Source: Amycolatopsis sp. NBRC 101858 | GTDB lineage: Bacteria; Actinomycetota; Actinomycetes; Mycobacteriales; Pseudonocardiaceae | Direction: 5' to 3' | DNA: 64,000 nt | Assembly (NCBI RefSeq): GCF_030269325.1 | Contig: NZ_BSTD01000001.1 | Location: forward strand, 946,681 to 1,010,680 | Position numbers and translations under genes: made by a program | The notes under the pieces: model-generated | Seen by the model: only the letters and a program-made list of their open reading frames with translations | Told to the model about the DNA's origin: nothing | Databases searched by the model: none | Shown here: piece after piece, positions 10,265 through 18,233 of the stretch | How the letters are laid out: each line of letters starts with the position of its first letter | Position numbering within the stretch: the first letter of the stretch is position 1

Positions 10265-10933
10265 ATGAAACTTCTCGCACTGGGGGCGGCCGCGGTCGCC
10301 GTCGCCGCACTGGGGGTCCTGCCCGGATCGGCGTCCGCCGAAGAGCTGCCGACGTTCGACTTCACGGACTGCCCGGCACCGCCCGCGAACGCCGACCCGG
10401 GCACGTGGCGTTGCGAAGCCTTTGTCTCGCAAGGAAAACTGACGATCGGGGACCAGGAGATCCCGCTCGGCGAAATGCGATTGACCTTCAGCGAAGGCCG
10501 GGTGAACGGCCAGTACGCCCAGGTGTTCGGCGCCCTCCGGCACGCACCCGCCCGGATCCCCGGCCTGGCCGGCGCGACGCTTCAGCTGCGCTACGGCGGC
10601 TACTCCGACTTCCACAGCGACGACCGGCGCCGCGGTGAGCTCGACGTCTACGCCGTGGTGCGACACCCGTTGCTGCGCAAGGACTGCAGTATCGGCACGG
10701 CAGCCATGCCGCTGCACACGGTGGTGCACGACGACCCGGCCGTGCCGCCGCGGATCATCTCGGAGAACCCGCGGACGGCGTTCTCCGGCACCGTCGACCC
10801 GGACCTCGCCCTGCCCGCGACCACCGGCTGCGGCGTCCTCGGCAAGCTCGTCGACCAGCGGCTGGGCCTGCCGTCACCGTCCGGCGAGAACGCGTTCCAC
10901 CAAGCGTCCTACGTGCAGTACAAGCCGCTCTAA
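10265..10933 (+). CDS. Secreted protein of unknown function
   Basis: 222 residues. A signal peptide MKLLALGAAAVAVAALGVLPGSASA is followed by EELPTFDF. The mature part has six cysteines, in SEC-type spacing (DCPAPPANADPGTWRCEAF near the N-terminus, KDCSIG in the middle, TTGCGVLG near the end), consistent with disulfides outside the cell. I recognise no domain. It is a single gene; its TAA overlaps the TAG of the convergent hotdog-protein gene by 4 bases. The start is set at the ATG immediately before the signal peptide, with an in-frame earlier codon at 10229 judged spurious. Confidence 0.7.
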   Translation: MKLLALGAAAVAVAALGVLPGSASAEELPTFDFTDCPAPPANADPGTWRCEAFVSQGKLTIGDQEIPLGEMRLTFSEGRVNGQYAQVFGALRHAPARIPGLAGATLQLRYGGYSDFHSDDRRRGELDVYAVVRHPLLRKDCSIGTAAMPLHTVVHDDPAVPPRIISENPRTAFSGTVDPDLALPATTGCGVLGKLVDQRLGLPSPSGENAFHQASYVQYKPL

Positions 10934-11403
10934 CGCTTCTTCGGCGTCACCCAGATCGTGATCGTCCCGGTGACCACCGGCTGGGCACTCGTGTCCGAAA
11001 TGGTCACCGGGACCTCGAGCTCGAACCCCTCGTCGCCGAACTCCGGCAGCGCGGGCAGCGACGCGACCGCACGCAGGCCCGTCTCGGCCTTCGCGACGTA
11101 TTGGATGTTCATGCCCTTCGGCAGCCACCGGTGCGTCGCGGGGACCGTCGCTTCCGCGAGCATGCCCATCGCGATCTCGGCGAGGTTGCAGGCGGCGATC
11201 GCGTGGAACGTGTGGATGTGGTTGTGGACACCCCACCACTTCGGCGCGGTGACCTCGCAGTGGCCGGGGCGCAGCTCGCGCACCGACGGCAGCACCGTGC
11301 GGAAGTAGGGCACGCGCAGGCACATCGCCGCGCTGAACAGCTGTTTCCCGCCCGGCTTCGCGGCCAGCTTGTGCCACAGCGCGAACGTCGACGTGTCGGG
11401 CAT
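10930..11403 (-). CDS. DUF4442 hotdog-fold protein (putative thioesterase)
   Basis: 157 residues. It contains HCEVTAPKWWGVHNHIHTFHAIAACNLAEIAMGMLAEATVP, the DUF4442 pattern in which a hotdog helix follows an HNH-H-type loop, and ends with strands ELEVPVTISDTS and VVTGTITIWVTPKK. Relatives are grouped with acyl-CoA thioesterases, but activity for this subfamily is not established. A GAGGAG ribosome binding site lies 9 bases before the ATG. The palindrome at 11423-11438 sits just upstream and may control it. Confidence 0.8.
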   Translation of the reverse strand: MPDTSTFALWHKLAAKPGGKQLFSAAMCLRVPYFRTVLPSVRELRPGHCEVTAPKWWGVHNHIHTFHAIAACNLAEIAMGMLAEATVPATHRWLPKGMNIQYVAKAETGLRAVASLPALPEFGDEGFELEVPVTISDTSAQPVVTGTITIWVTPKKR

Positions 11404-11422
11404 GGAGATCTCCTCGAGCTAA

Positions 11423-11438
11423 GCTACTGCTCAGTAGC
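11423..11438. promoter_or_regulatory. 16-base palindrome upstream of the hotdog-protein gene
   Basis: GCTACTG (11423-11429), CT, CAGTAGC (11432-11438). Located 19 bases upstream of the ATG of the minus-strand hotdog gene and 48 bases upstream of the divergent phosphatase gene. The shape and size resemble TetR operators in actinobacterial lipid genes, but no cognate regulator gene is adjacent. Confidence 0.45.
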
Positions 11439-11486
11439 CAACCAGACGCCCGGCCGCCGCGCAAACCGCCGGATATATTCGCCCGT

Positions 11487-12077
11487 GTGGCGAACCGTCT
11501 CTTCCTCCTCCGGCACGGCCAGACCGAATGGTCGGTGAACGGACGGCACACCGGCCGCACCGACATCCCGCTGACGCCGGCCGGGGAAGGCCAGGCGCTG
11601 GCCGCCGGCGGCACGCTCCGAAGCCTGGTCGGCGGGCCGTCGCTCGTGCTGTCGAGCCCGCGCGCCCGCGCGCTGCGGACCGCCGCGCTCGCCGGGCTGC
11701 GCGTCGACGAGGTCACCGAGGACCTCTCCGAGTGGGACTACGGCGAGTACGAAGGCATCACCACGCCGGAGATCCGCGAGACCGTGCCGGGCTGGACCGT
11801 CTGGACCCACCCGATCCCCGGCGGGGAAAGCGCTTCGGAGGTGTCGGATCGCGCGGACCGCGTGCTGGCGCGCGCCCGCGGCGACATCGAGGCCGGCGAC
11901 GTGATCCTGGTCGGGCACGGGCACTTCAGCCGCGTGCTGGTGGCCCGCTGGCTCGGCCTGCCCGCGACGTCCGGCGTCCACTTCGGACTGGACGCGGCCG
12001 GCATCGCGGTGCTCGGCGACGAGCGCGGCGAACCCCAGATCGAACACCTCAACCTGCCGCCCGCCCTGGAGGACTGA
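11487..12077 (+). CDS. Histidine phosphatase family protein (phosphoglycerate mutase-like)
   Basis: 196 residues, GTG start. The nucleophile motif LLRHGQTEW lies at residues 7-15, the acid/base region is LSEWDYGEYEG and the second catalytic histidine is in VGHGHFSRVL. The length and motifs fit small broad-specificity acid phosphatases of the GpmB-like branch and not glycolytic mutases. It is followed after 1 base by an acetyltransferase gene, so both are probably one transcription unit. Substrate unknown. Confidence 0.87.
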   Translation: MANRLFLLRHGQTEWSVNGRHTGRTDIPLTPAGEGQALAAGGTLRSLVGGPSLVLSSPRARALRTAALAGLRVDEVTEDLSEWDYGEYEGITTPEIRETVPGWTVWTHPIPGGESASEVSDRADRVLARARGDIEAGDVILVGHGHFSRVLVARWLGLPATSGVHFGLDAAGIAVLGDERGEPQIEHLNLPPALED

Positions 12078-12078
12078 C

Positions 12079-12561
12079 GTGCCCGACGACCGCATCCGCC
12101 GGATCCGGCCCGACGACGTCGAGGCCGCCGTCCGGCTCGCCTACGACCTGGCCGAGTACGAACGCGCACCCGACGAGTGCCACCTGACGGTGCCGCAGCT
12201 GCGCGAGGCGCTGTTCGGCGAGGCGCCCAAGCTGTTCGGGCACGTGGCCGAAGTGGACGGCGAGGTCGTCGGCTTCGCGGTCTGGTTCCTGAACTTCTCG
12301 ACGTGGCGCGGCGTGCACGGGATCTACCTGGAGGACCTGTTCGTCCTGCCCGCCCACCGCGGCTCGGGCCTGGGCAAGGCCCTGCTGGCGGCCCTGGCGG
12401 CGGAGTGCGTCGCGAACGGCTACGGCCGGCTCGAGTGGTCGGTCCTGGACTGGAACCCGGCGACGGAGTTCTACAAGGCCCTCGGCGCGGTCCCGATGGA
12501 CGAGTGGACGGTCAACCGCCTCACCGACGAACCGCTGCAGGCCCTGGCCGCCCAGGCCTAG
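12079..12561 (+). CDS. GNAT N-acetyltransferase of the spermidine/diamine acetyltransferase type
   Basis: 160 residues, GTG start 1 base after the phosphatase stop. The acetyl-CoA site is LEDLFVLPAHRGSGLGKALLAALA, preceded by FNLSTW-like FLNFSTWRGVHGIY and followed by LEWSVLDWNPATEFYKALGA. The combination of FSTW, YLEDLFV and the W-N-..-FYK..GA block is that of SSAT-like enzymes that acetylate spermidine, spermine or thialysine. A polyamine role would fit the BpsA-type gene in the same window, but the two are 6.7 kb apart and linkage is only suggestive. The stop overlaps the convergent membrane protein stop by 4 bases. Confidence 0.8.
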   Translation: MPDDRIRRIRPDDVEAAVRLAYDLAEYERAPDECHLTVPQLREALFGEAPKLFGHVAEVDGEVVGFAVWFLNFSTWRGVHGIYLEDLFVLPAHRGSGLGKALLAALAAECVANGYGRLEWSVLDWNPATEFYKALGAVPMDEWTVNRLTDEPLQALAAQA

Positions 12562-13028
12562 TCCTCGTCGTGGCCTTCGCGCTCGGCGCGGCGGCCGGCC
12601 AGGCCGCCTCGCTCGGCGGCTTCCGTCTCCGTCTCGCCTTCGCGCAGGCCCAACGCCCAGGCCCGCGACGGCCGCCGGAACAGCAGGACCAGCGCCGCGA
12701 TGCCGAACAGCGCGATCGGCACGCCCCACACCGGCTCGCCGGACGGGCCGAGCAGGTACCAGCCGAGGCCGACCACGATCAGCGCGATCACCACGCCGGG
12801 CGAGCGCGCCCACGTCTGGCCGGCGACGAGCCCGGCCGACGCGGCCAGGAACGCCAGTGCCACCACGATGAACGTGCCGGCCTCGACGTAGATGTTGTTG
12901 CCCGGCTGCGCGGGCGAACCCAGGCCGTTCACCAGCACGACCACCCCGAACACCAGCAGGGCGAGCGACGGCACCGCGGTGACCACGCCGGCCAGCCGGA
13001 CCTCACGGGGAGCGGGCGAGAGCTTCAC
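12558..13028 (-). CDS. Small multi-pass membrane protein, function unknown
   Basis: 156 residues with four hydrophobic segments: GVVTAVPSLALLVFGVVVLV, GTFIVVALAFLAASAGLVAG, SPGVVIALIVVGLGWYLLG and VWGVPIALFGIAALVLLF. The charged tail (GLREGETETEAAERGG to EREGHDED) is predicted cytoplasmic. The GTG start at 13028 is chosen because GGAAGG lies 7 bases upstream and the long upstream reading has no hydrophobic or conserved content. No domain recognised. Confidence 0.7.
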   Translation of the reverse strand: MKLSPAPREVRLAGVVTAVPSLALLVFGVVVLVNGLGSPAQPGNNIYVEAGTFIVVALAFLAASAGLVAGQTWARSPGVVIALIVVGLGWYLLGPSGEPVWGVPIALFGIAALVLLFRRPSRAWALGLREGETETEAAERGGLAGRRAEREGHDED

Positions 13029-13353
13029 TGCGGGGCCTTCCGGAGGACTTGCTTTGCGGGAGCACAGTGGACTCGACCAGGGCGGGTCACCGTGCGTGAG
13101 CTGATTCGATCGTATGCCACCCGGTCGGCCGTTTTCGCGGGACCGCCCGGGCGCTGAGAATTCAGGTGTCGTCGATGAGCGGGCGGTCGGCCCGGGTGCA
13201 CTTGTCACGACGAGCGGACACTCGTCACACGAAGGAGGGCCGCCCGGCACAGGGTCACAGGTGCGGTTCGGAGCGGTGCGGCGGCCGGTGCTTCCGGTCA
13301 CCTTGCGCCGTCGAGAGGTTCTCGGCGCGGTGGGCGTCACCTACCCTGCGGTA
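13029..13353. other. 325-base intergenic region between the membrane protein and the lipid kinase
   Basis: Divergent promoter region. Just before the kinase GTG there is TACCCT (13342-13347), which would suit a -10 element of a leaderless transcript. A small hairpin GACGAG..CTCGTC lies near 13209-13226. No gene is supported here. Confidence 0.4.
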
Positions 13354-14280
13354 GTGCGCGCAATCCTCGTCGTGAACCCCCAGGCCACCTCGACCACCGC
13401 CGGTGGCCGGGACGTCCTGGCGCACGCGCTCGCCAGCCAGGTCAAGCTCGACGTGGTCGAAACCGACTACCGCGGGCACGCCATGGCCGTCGCGCGCTCG
13501 GCCGCGCGGGACGGGATCGACCTGGTCGTGGCGCACGGCGGCGACGGCACGGTCAACGAGGTCGTCAACGGCCTGCTGGCCGATTCGGACGGCGACCCGA
13601 CCCAGATCGGGCGGGTGCCCGCCCTGGGCGTCGTGCCCGGCGGCTCGGCCAACGTGTTCGCGCGCGCCCTCGGCATCTCCGCGGATCCCGTCGAGGCCAC
13701 CCACCAGCTGCTCAACGCGCTGGAGAACGACCGCTCGCGCCGGGTCGGGCTCGGCCTGGCCGACGGGCACTGGTTCACCTTCAACTCCGGGCTCGGCTGG
13801 GACGCCGACGTCGTCGGCCGGGTCGCCAAGCGCCGCGGCAAGCAGACGACCGCGGGCCTCTACATGAGGGCCGCCGTCCGCTCCTACTTCCGGCCGCCGC
13901 TGGGCCGGCCGGCCCTGACCATCCGCGTCCCGGGTGAGGAACCCACCGAAGCGCTGACCGCTTTCGTGTCGAACACCGATCCGTGGAGCTACCTGGGCGA
14001 GCGTCCGGTCCACCTCAACCCGGGTTGCTCGTTCGAGACGGGATTGGGTCTGTTCGCGCTGAACGGTCTGGGGTTGCCCACGGTGTTCAAGCATGTACGC
14101 CGTGCTTTGGCTACGAAGAGCAACCAAAAAGGAAAACGTCTCGTGCGTCACGACGACGTGCCGATGATCCGCATCGACGCAGCTGAACCGGTAAACTTCC
14201 AGGTGGACGGCGACCTCGTCGGCCAGCGGACCCGGGTGGAATTCTTCAGCGTCCCGAATGCACTCAGCGTAATCGTGTGA
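13354..14280 (+). CDS. Diacylglycerol kinase family lipid kinase
   Basis: 308 residues with GTG start. The catalytic domain begins AILVVNPQATSTTAGG and contains the nucleotide loop AHGGDGTVNEVVNGLL, then ALGVVPGGSANVFARALGI and the C-terminal strand block VNFQVDGDLVGQRTRVEFFSVPNAL. This is the YegS/DgkB fold that phosphorylates lipids such as diacylglycerol or sphingosine-like substrates. It immediately precedes whiB1, as in mycobacteria. The start is set at the residue preceding RAILVVNP. Upstream in-frame codons would add a proline/arginine-rich leader. Confidence 0.88.
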   Translation: MRAILVVNPQATSTTAGGRDVLAHALASQVKLDVVETDYRGHAMAVARSAARDGIDLVVAHGGDGTVNEVVNGLLADSDGDPTQIGRVPALGVVPGGSANVFARALGISADPVEATHQLLNALENDRSRRVGLGLADGHWFTFNSGLGWDADVVGRVAKRRGKQTTAGLYMRAAVRSYFRPPLGRPALTIRVPGEEPTEALTAFVSNTDPWSYLGERPVHLNPGCSFETGLGLFALNGLGLPTVFKHVRRALATKSNQKGKRLVRHDDVPMIRIDAAEPVNFQVDGDLVGQRTRVEFFSVPNALSVIV

Positions 14281-14465
14281 CGACGTGACCGCTGATCGCC
14301 TGCGGCAAAGTGCAAGCTGCCGTTCGTCGACGCAGAAGCTCCGCTCAGCGCATCAGCCTTCCCTTCGGGCGGCTGTTTCGGAGAGAAACCGCAGGTCAGA
14401 GGGGTCGCTCGGCCGGGTGACCTGACTCACCGATCTTCAAGAAACCCTTGTCGAAAGCAGTGCTT

Positions 14466-14481
14466 CGTGAAAGCATTCACA
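14466..14481. promoter_or_regulatory. CRP-like site upstream of whiB1
   Basis: CGTGA-AAGCAT-TCACA differs from the CRP consensus TGTGA-N6-TCACA in one base. It is 74 bases upstream of the whiB1 ATG. In M. tuberculosis whiB1 is a known direct target of the cAMP receptor protein Rv3676, which makes a conserved site plausible. Confidence 0.55.
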
Positions 14482-14554
14482 AGCACCCAAGAAGACGACC
14501 GCCATTGACGACTGTGGCGCGGCCCTCCCGCGCCATATGAAGGAGCTCACGAAC

Positions 14555-14809
14555 ATGGACTGGCGCCACGACGCGGCCTGCCGAGACGAGGACCCCGAGC
14601 TGTTCTTCCCGGTGGGAACCAGCGGTCCTGCTCTGTCGCAGGTAGCTCAGGCGAAGGCCGTGTGCCACCGCTGCACCGTCGCTTCCGACTGCTTGGCCTG
14701 GGCTCTGGCCAGCGGACAGGATGCCGGCGTGTGGGGCGGCATGAGCGAGGACGAGCGACGCGCGCTCAAGCGCCGCCGTACGCACATCGGCACGCGTACC
14801 AACGCCTGA
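14555..14809 (+). CDS. whiB1: WhiB1-type iron-sulfur transcriptional regulator
   Basis: 84 residues. Four cysteines at positions 9, 37, 40 and 46 (C-X27-C-X2-C-X5-C) bind the [4Fe-4S] cluster, followed by the GVWGG turn and a basic tail ERRALKRRRTH for DNA contact. Sequence around DWRHDAACRDEDPELFFPVG is that of WhiB1/WblE, the nitric-oxide-sensing essential member that binds sigma factor region 4. AAGGAG lies 9 bases before the ATG at 14555. A codon at 14537 overlaps that site and is rejected. Flanked by a lipid kinase and a PdtaS-like kinase as in mycobacteria. Confidence 0.93.
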   Translation: MDWRHDAACRDEDPELFFPVGTSGPALSQVAQAKAVCHRCTVASDCLAWALASGQDAGVWGGMSEDERRALKRRRTHIGTRTNA

Positions 14810-15123
14810 CTTTCTTCAGCTACACGGCATCAAGCTACACCCGAACCAAACAGGTAATTCACCCGGGCTGGCACAGTTGTGCCCAGACCTTCTGGGGTGA
14901 TACCTACCCGGTTCAAGCTTAACAACCGAGGCGAAACCACCCGGCGACGGGTGCGCTGAAACCTCACCAGGACTTCAAGTCCTCCCGCACACGTTGAACG
15001 GCCCGGCACACGAGCACCACGTGCCGGGCCTTCACCGTGTTCCGGTTCCCCGCCGCGATCCGCACCCGATCACGTCCACCGGAACGGGTATGCCCGGCGG
15101 TGATCAAGTCCAAACGCGACGGT
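14810..15123. other. 314-base region between whiB1 and the convergent kinase
   Basis: It holds a small stem AGGACT-TCA-AGTCCT at 14969-14983 and the terminator hairpin at 15000-15030. The remaining sequence is of lower GC than its surroundings and shows no gene. Confidence 0.4.
15000..15030. terminator. Hairpin terminator between whiB1 and pdtaS
   Basis: Perfect 10-base arms GGCCCGGCAC (15000-15009) and GTGCCGGGCC (15021-15030), 11-base loop, located between convergent genes. Confidence 0.6.
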
Positions 15124-16644
15124 CTACAAGCGCCTCGAAAGAGGGATGCGCAGCGCCGCCTCGGTTCCCGTCACCCGGGTGGACGACGTCTCGGCGTGCA
15201 CCTTCCGCAGCGACAGCGAGCCCCGCAGCTCGGACTCGACCAGCGTCCGGACGATCTGCAGCCCCAGGCCGTCCGAACGCTCCAGCGAGAACCCCGCCGG
15301 CAGCCCGCGCCCGTTGTCGCGGATGACGACGTCCAGCCAGCGGGCCGAGCGCTCGACGATCAGCTCGACCTTGCCCGACCGGCCCGCCGGGAAGGCGTGC
15401 TCGATGGCGTTCTGCACCAGCTCGGCCAGCACCATCACCAGCGGCGTCGCGATCTCCGCGACCACCACCCCGAACGAGCCCTTCCGCTTCAGCCCGACCT
15501 GCGACTCCGCCGTGGCGACCTCACCGACCATCGGCAGCACGTTGTCGAGCAGCTTGTCGAGGTCGACGCGCTCGTCCACCGAGATGGACAGCGCCTCGTG
15601 CACCAGGGCGATCGACGTCACCCGGCGCACCGACTCCGCGAGCGCGAGCCGCGCCTCCTCCGACGACGTCCGGCGGGACTGCAGGCGCAGCAGCGCCGCC
15701 ACCGTCTGCAGGTTGTTCTTCACCCGGTGGTGGATCTCGCGGATCGTCGCGTCCTTCGAGAGCAGCGCGCGGTCGCGGCGCTTGACCTCGGTGACGTCGC
15801 GGACCAGCACCAGCGCGCCCGCCGCCTGCCCGGCCGGGCGCAGCGGCAGCGCGCGGAACAGCACCACCGCGCCGCGCCGCGAATCGGCCTCGGTGCGGCT
15901 CGACGGCTTCCCGTCGAGGGCCTCGATGATCCGGTGCGACACCTCGGTCGCGTCGAACGGGTCGCGGATCAGCGAGCGCGTCAGCGGCGCCAGGCGCGTG
16001 CCGACCAGGTCGGACTCGTGCCCCATCCGGTGGTAGGCGGACAGGCCGTTCGGGCTGGCGAACACGACCGTGCCGCTCGAATCGAGCCGGATCAGCCCGT
16101 CCCCCACCCGCGGCGACGTGTGCGTGTCGGTGGCGTTGGTGCCGCTCGGCGGGAACGTGCCGTCGACGATCATCTGGCACAGGTCGCCGGCGCTGCCCAG
16201 GTACGCGATTTCCAGCGGCGAAGGGACGCGCGGGGCGGCCAGGTTCGTCTCGCGGCTCATCACGGCGACGACGTCGTCGTGGAACCGCACCGGGATCGCT
16301 TCGCGCCGCATCGGCAGGTCGCGATACCAGTGCGGGTCCTCCTCGCGGCAGATCCGCGCCTCGCGCATGGCCTTCGCCAGCTGCGGGTGCTCCTCCACGG
16401 TGAACCGCGTGCCGACGACGTCCTCGGGGTGCGCGGTGGGCGCCGTCGTCGGCCGCGCGTGCGCGACGCAGACGAAGTCGCCGCCGTCCGGCTGCAGGTC
16501 TTCGGTCACCGGGACCCAGAGCAAGAAGTCGGCGAAGGACAGGTCGGCCAGCAGCTGCCACTCCGCGACGACGGTCTGCAGGTGGTCCGCGGCCTCCCCG
16601 GGGAGGCCGGTGTTGTCGGCGAGCAGTTCGGCGAGGGTGGACAC
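15124..16644 (-). CDS. pdtaS: PdtaS-type cytosolic sensor histidine kinase
   Basis: 506 residues and no membrane segment. An N-terminal GAF-like region (about 1-150) is followed by a PAS region with DGLIRLDSSGTVVFASPNGLSAYHRMG (about 185-295), a HisKA_2 dimerisation domain with phospho-acceptor EIHHRVKNNLQTVAALLRLQ and an HATPase domain (ELVQNAIEHAF, RDNGRGLPAGF, DGLGLQIVRTL). This is the architecture of M. tuberculosis Rv3220c, which phosphorylates the antiterminator PdtaR and responds to cyclic-di-GMP, metals or NO. No response regulator lies adjacent. It follows the biotinyl-domain gene by 2 bases and is probably co-transcribed with it. Confidence 0.9.
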   Translation of the reverse strand: MSTLAELLADNTGLPGEAADHLQTVVAEWQLLADLSFADFLLWVPVTEDLQPDGGDFVCVAHARPTTAPTAHPEDVVGTRFTVEEHPQLAKAMREARICREEDPHWYRDLPMRREAIPVRFHDDVVAVMSRETNLAAPRVPSPLEIAYLGSAGDLCQMIVDGTFPPSGTNATDTHTSPRVGDGLIRLDSSGTVVFASPNGLSAYHRMGHESDLVGTRLAPLTRSLIRDPFDATEVSHRIIEALDGKPSSRTEADSRRGAVVLFRALPLRPAGQAAGALVLVRDVTEVKRRDRALLSKDATIREIHHRVKNNLQTVAALLRLQSRRTSSEEARLALAESVRRVTSIALVHEALSISVDERVDLDKLLDNVLPMVGEVATAESQVGLKRKGSFGVVVAEIATPLVMVLAELVQNAIEHAFPAGRSGKVELIVERSARWLDVVIRDNGRGLPAGFSLERSDGLGLQIVRTLVESELRGSLSLRKVHAETSSTRVTGTEAALRIPLSRRL

Positions 16645-16646
16645 GG

Positions 16647-16859
16647 TTACTCGACCGTCCCGAGGACGTCACCCTGCTGGACGCGGTCGCCCTTCGCCAC
16701 GGCGAGGCTGGTCAGCGTGCCGGCCTTCGCGCTCACGGCGGGCAGCTCCATCTTCATCGACTCCAGGATCAGGACGGTGTCGCCGGCGTTCACCGCGGTG
16801 CCCGGCTCCGCGACGACCTGCAGCACGGTGCCGACCATTTCGGCCCTGATCTCGGCCAT
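16647..16859 (-). CDS. Biotin/lipoyl attachment domain protein (TB7.3-like)
   Basis: 70 residues consisting of a single biotinyl domain. The attachment motif ILESMKMELPA carries the biotinyl lysine, and the flanks GTVLQVVAEPGTAVNAGDTV and DRVQQGDVLGTVE form the typical barrel. It resembles mycobacterial Rv3221c (TB7.3), a free-standing carrier whose partner carboxylase is encoded elsewhere. GAGGAGGG precedes the ATG. A longer frame upstream would encode a basic leader overlapping the bL37 gene on the other strand and is rejected. Confidence 0.9.
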   Translation of the reverse strand: MAEIRAEMVGTVLQVVAEPGTAVNAGDTVLILESMKMELPAVSAKAGTLTSLAVAKGDRVQQGDVLGTVE

Positions 16860-16959
16860 CGACACCCTCCTCGGCGCTCGCCCGACGACCCCATCCAACC
16901 AGAACGGGACGTCATGACACACTTGAGAGGTTGACCAGCTTTGACGACGAGGAGTGAAC

Positions 16960-17034
16960 ATGTCGAAGCGCGCCCGCAAGCGTCGCGACCGGAAGAAGAA
17001 CGGCGCGAACCACGGCAAGAAGCCCAACGCCTGA
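16960..17034 (+). CDS. 50S ribosomal protein bL37 (24 residues)
   Basis: A very short gene starting ATG at 16960 and ending TGA at 17032-17034. The product begins MSKRARKRRDRKKNGANHGK and ends KPNA. This highly basic sequence matches bL37, the small actinobacterial large-subunit protein (AURKAIP1/COX24-like) first seen in mycobacterial ribosome structures. GAGGAG (16948-16953) is spaced 6 bases from the ATG. A strong hairpin follows at 17051. The location between the TB7.3-like and rshA genes matches mycobacteria. Confidence 0.88.
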   Translation: MSKRARKRRDRKKNGANHGKKPNA

Positions 17035-17050
17035 TTCCCGGCGTCGGCAT

Positions 17051-17088
17051 GACGAAGGCCCTCACACCGCGGTGTGGGGGCCTTCGTC
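17051..17088. terminator. 19-bp hairpin after the bL37 gene
   Basis: Arms 17051-17069 and 17070-17088 pair throughout, with one G-U pair. It separates the bL37 gene from the convergent rshA gene and can serve both. Confidence 0.75.
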
Positions 17089-17099
17089 GTGCTCGGGCG

Positions 17100-17420
17100 C
17101 TATTCGGAACGCTGCTCGAGGGTGATCTCGGTGCGTTCCACGGTGACGCCGCCGCGGGTGGCGACGGTCTGGCGGATCGACGCGCGCAGCCGGCTCTTCA
17201 GCTCGGCCGGGGCGTGGTCACCGCCGCACTTGCGGGCCAGCAGCTGCTTGATGTGCTCGTCGATGCCGTACTCCTCGAGGCACGGCGGGCAGTCGTCGAT
17301 GTGGGCGCGCAACGCGGCGTCCCGCTCGGGGCTGCACTCGCGGTCGAGGAGCAGGTAGATGTCGGCGAGCGCCTCTTCGCAGCGGACCTTGTCGGACGCG
17401 CCCTCGCACATGTCGTTCAT
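17100..17420 (-). CDS. rshA: Zinc-binding anti-sigma factor (RshA/RsrA family)
   Basis: 106 residues with the ZAS motif [13 protein letters not shown] (H-X3-C-X2-C) and an earlier cysteine in [19 protein letters not shown]. These residues form the redox-sensitive zinc site of RsrA and RshA, which release their sigma factor on disulfide stress. It starts within the sigH stop (ATGA overlap) and is expressed from the same promoter, which gives the usual sigma/anti-sigma stoichiometry. Length fits the family. Confidence 0.92.
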   Translation of the reverse strand: MNDMCEGASDKVRCEEALADIYLLLDRECSPERDAALRAHIDDCPPCLEEYGIDEHIKQLLARKCGGDHAPAELKSRLRASIRQTVATRGGVTVERTEITLEQRSE

Positions 17421-18040
17421 CGCCCCGCCACCTCTTCCTTGGCGCCCCGGACGAAGCCGCGCTCGCGGGCGACATCGGCGAGCAGGTCGCGCAGCTGGGC
17501 GCGGCCACGGTGCAGGCGGGACATCACGGTGCCGATGGGCGTGTCCATGATCTCGGCGATCTCCTTGTACGCGAAGCCCTCGACGTCGGCCAGGTAGACG
17601 GCCAGCCGGAACTCCTCGGGCAGCTTCTGCAGGGCGGCCTTGACGTCGGTGTCGGGCAGGTTGTCCATCGCCTCGACCTCGGCCGAACGCAGCCCGCTGG
17701 AGGTGTGGCTCTCCGCCTTGGCGATCTGCCAGTCGGTGATCTCCTCGGTGGGCTGCTGCACCGGCTGCCGCTGCCGCTTGCGGTAGCCGTTGATGTAGGT
17801 GTTGGTCAGGATGCGATACATCCAGGCCTTCAGGTTCGTCCCGGCCTTGAACGACGCGAAGGCGGCGTACGCCTTCAGGTAGGTCTCCTGGACCAGGTCC
17901 TCGGCGTCGGCGGGGTTGCGGGTCATCCGCATCGCGGCCGAGTACAGCTGGTCGAGCAACGGCATGGCGTCCCGTTCGAAGCGCTCGGCGCGCTCCGCCT
18001 CGGTCGCTTCTTCCGGCGCTGAGTTCTGCGTGCTCGGCAA
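17417..18040 (-). CDS. sigH: RNA polymerase sigma factor SigH/SigR
   Basis: 207 residues. Region 2 reads [57 protein letters not shown] and region 4 [48 protein letters not shown], nearly identical to mycobacterial SigH. It drives the thiol-oxidative and heat stress regulon. The TTG at 18040 is taken as start because GGAAGGGA lies 5 bases upstream. The frame stays open further upstream but that leader is low complexity and crosses the promoter. The promoter at 18194-18219 indicates positive autoregulation. Confidence 0.9.
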   Translation of the reverse strand: MPSTQNSAPEEATEAERAERFERDAMPLLDQLYSAAMRMTRNPADAEDLVQETYLKAYAAFASFKAGTNLKAWMYRILTNTYINGYRKRQRQPVQQPTEEITDWQIAKAESHTSSGLRSAEVEAMDNLPDTDVKAALQKLPEEFRLAVYLADVEGFAYKEIAEIMDTPIGTVMSRLHRGRAQLRDLLADVARERGFVRGAKEEVAGR

Positions 18041-18193
18041 ACCGTTCCCTTCCCGCTCGGCGTCGACGCGCGTGCGCGCATACGGCGACGTCGAGTTTAC
18101 GCGGGGGCCGGGCACACCGCGGTGCGCCGGTGCCTCAGGGCGGCGGCGGCTGCGAGAGCGTGTGGTGGCGAGGGTTGTGGTCACGTCCCGTAC

Positions 18194-18219
18194 AACCGAT
18201 CGGGGGGTGCGGGCATTCC
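18194..18219 (-). promoter_or_regulatory. SigR/SigH-type promoter of the sigH-rshA operon
   Basis: On the minus strand GGAAT (18215-18219) and GTT (18194-18196) are separated by exactly 18 bases, the consensus for sigmaR/SigH promoters. It lies about 150 bases upstream of sigH and points toward it, indicating autoregulation. The -35 end is 15 bases from the start of the divergent ybaK-like gene. Confidence 0.8.
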
Positions 18220-18233
18220 CTAGACTCCGGCCC

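Noticed and set aside
13209..13226. Small hairpin in the lipid kinase upstream region as a terminator or riboswitch
   Set aside because: Only six base pairs, no neighbouring gene end and no recognisable riboswitch element.
14969..14983. Short stem after whiB1 as a second terminator
   Set aside because: The stem has only six base pairs and lacks a T-run; the stronger hairpin at 15000-15030 is a better candidate.
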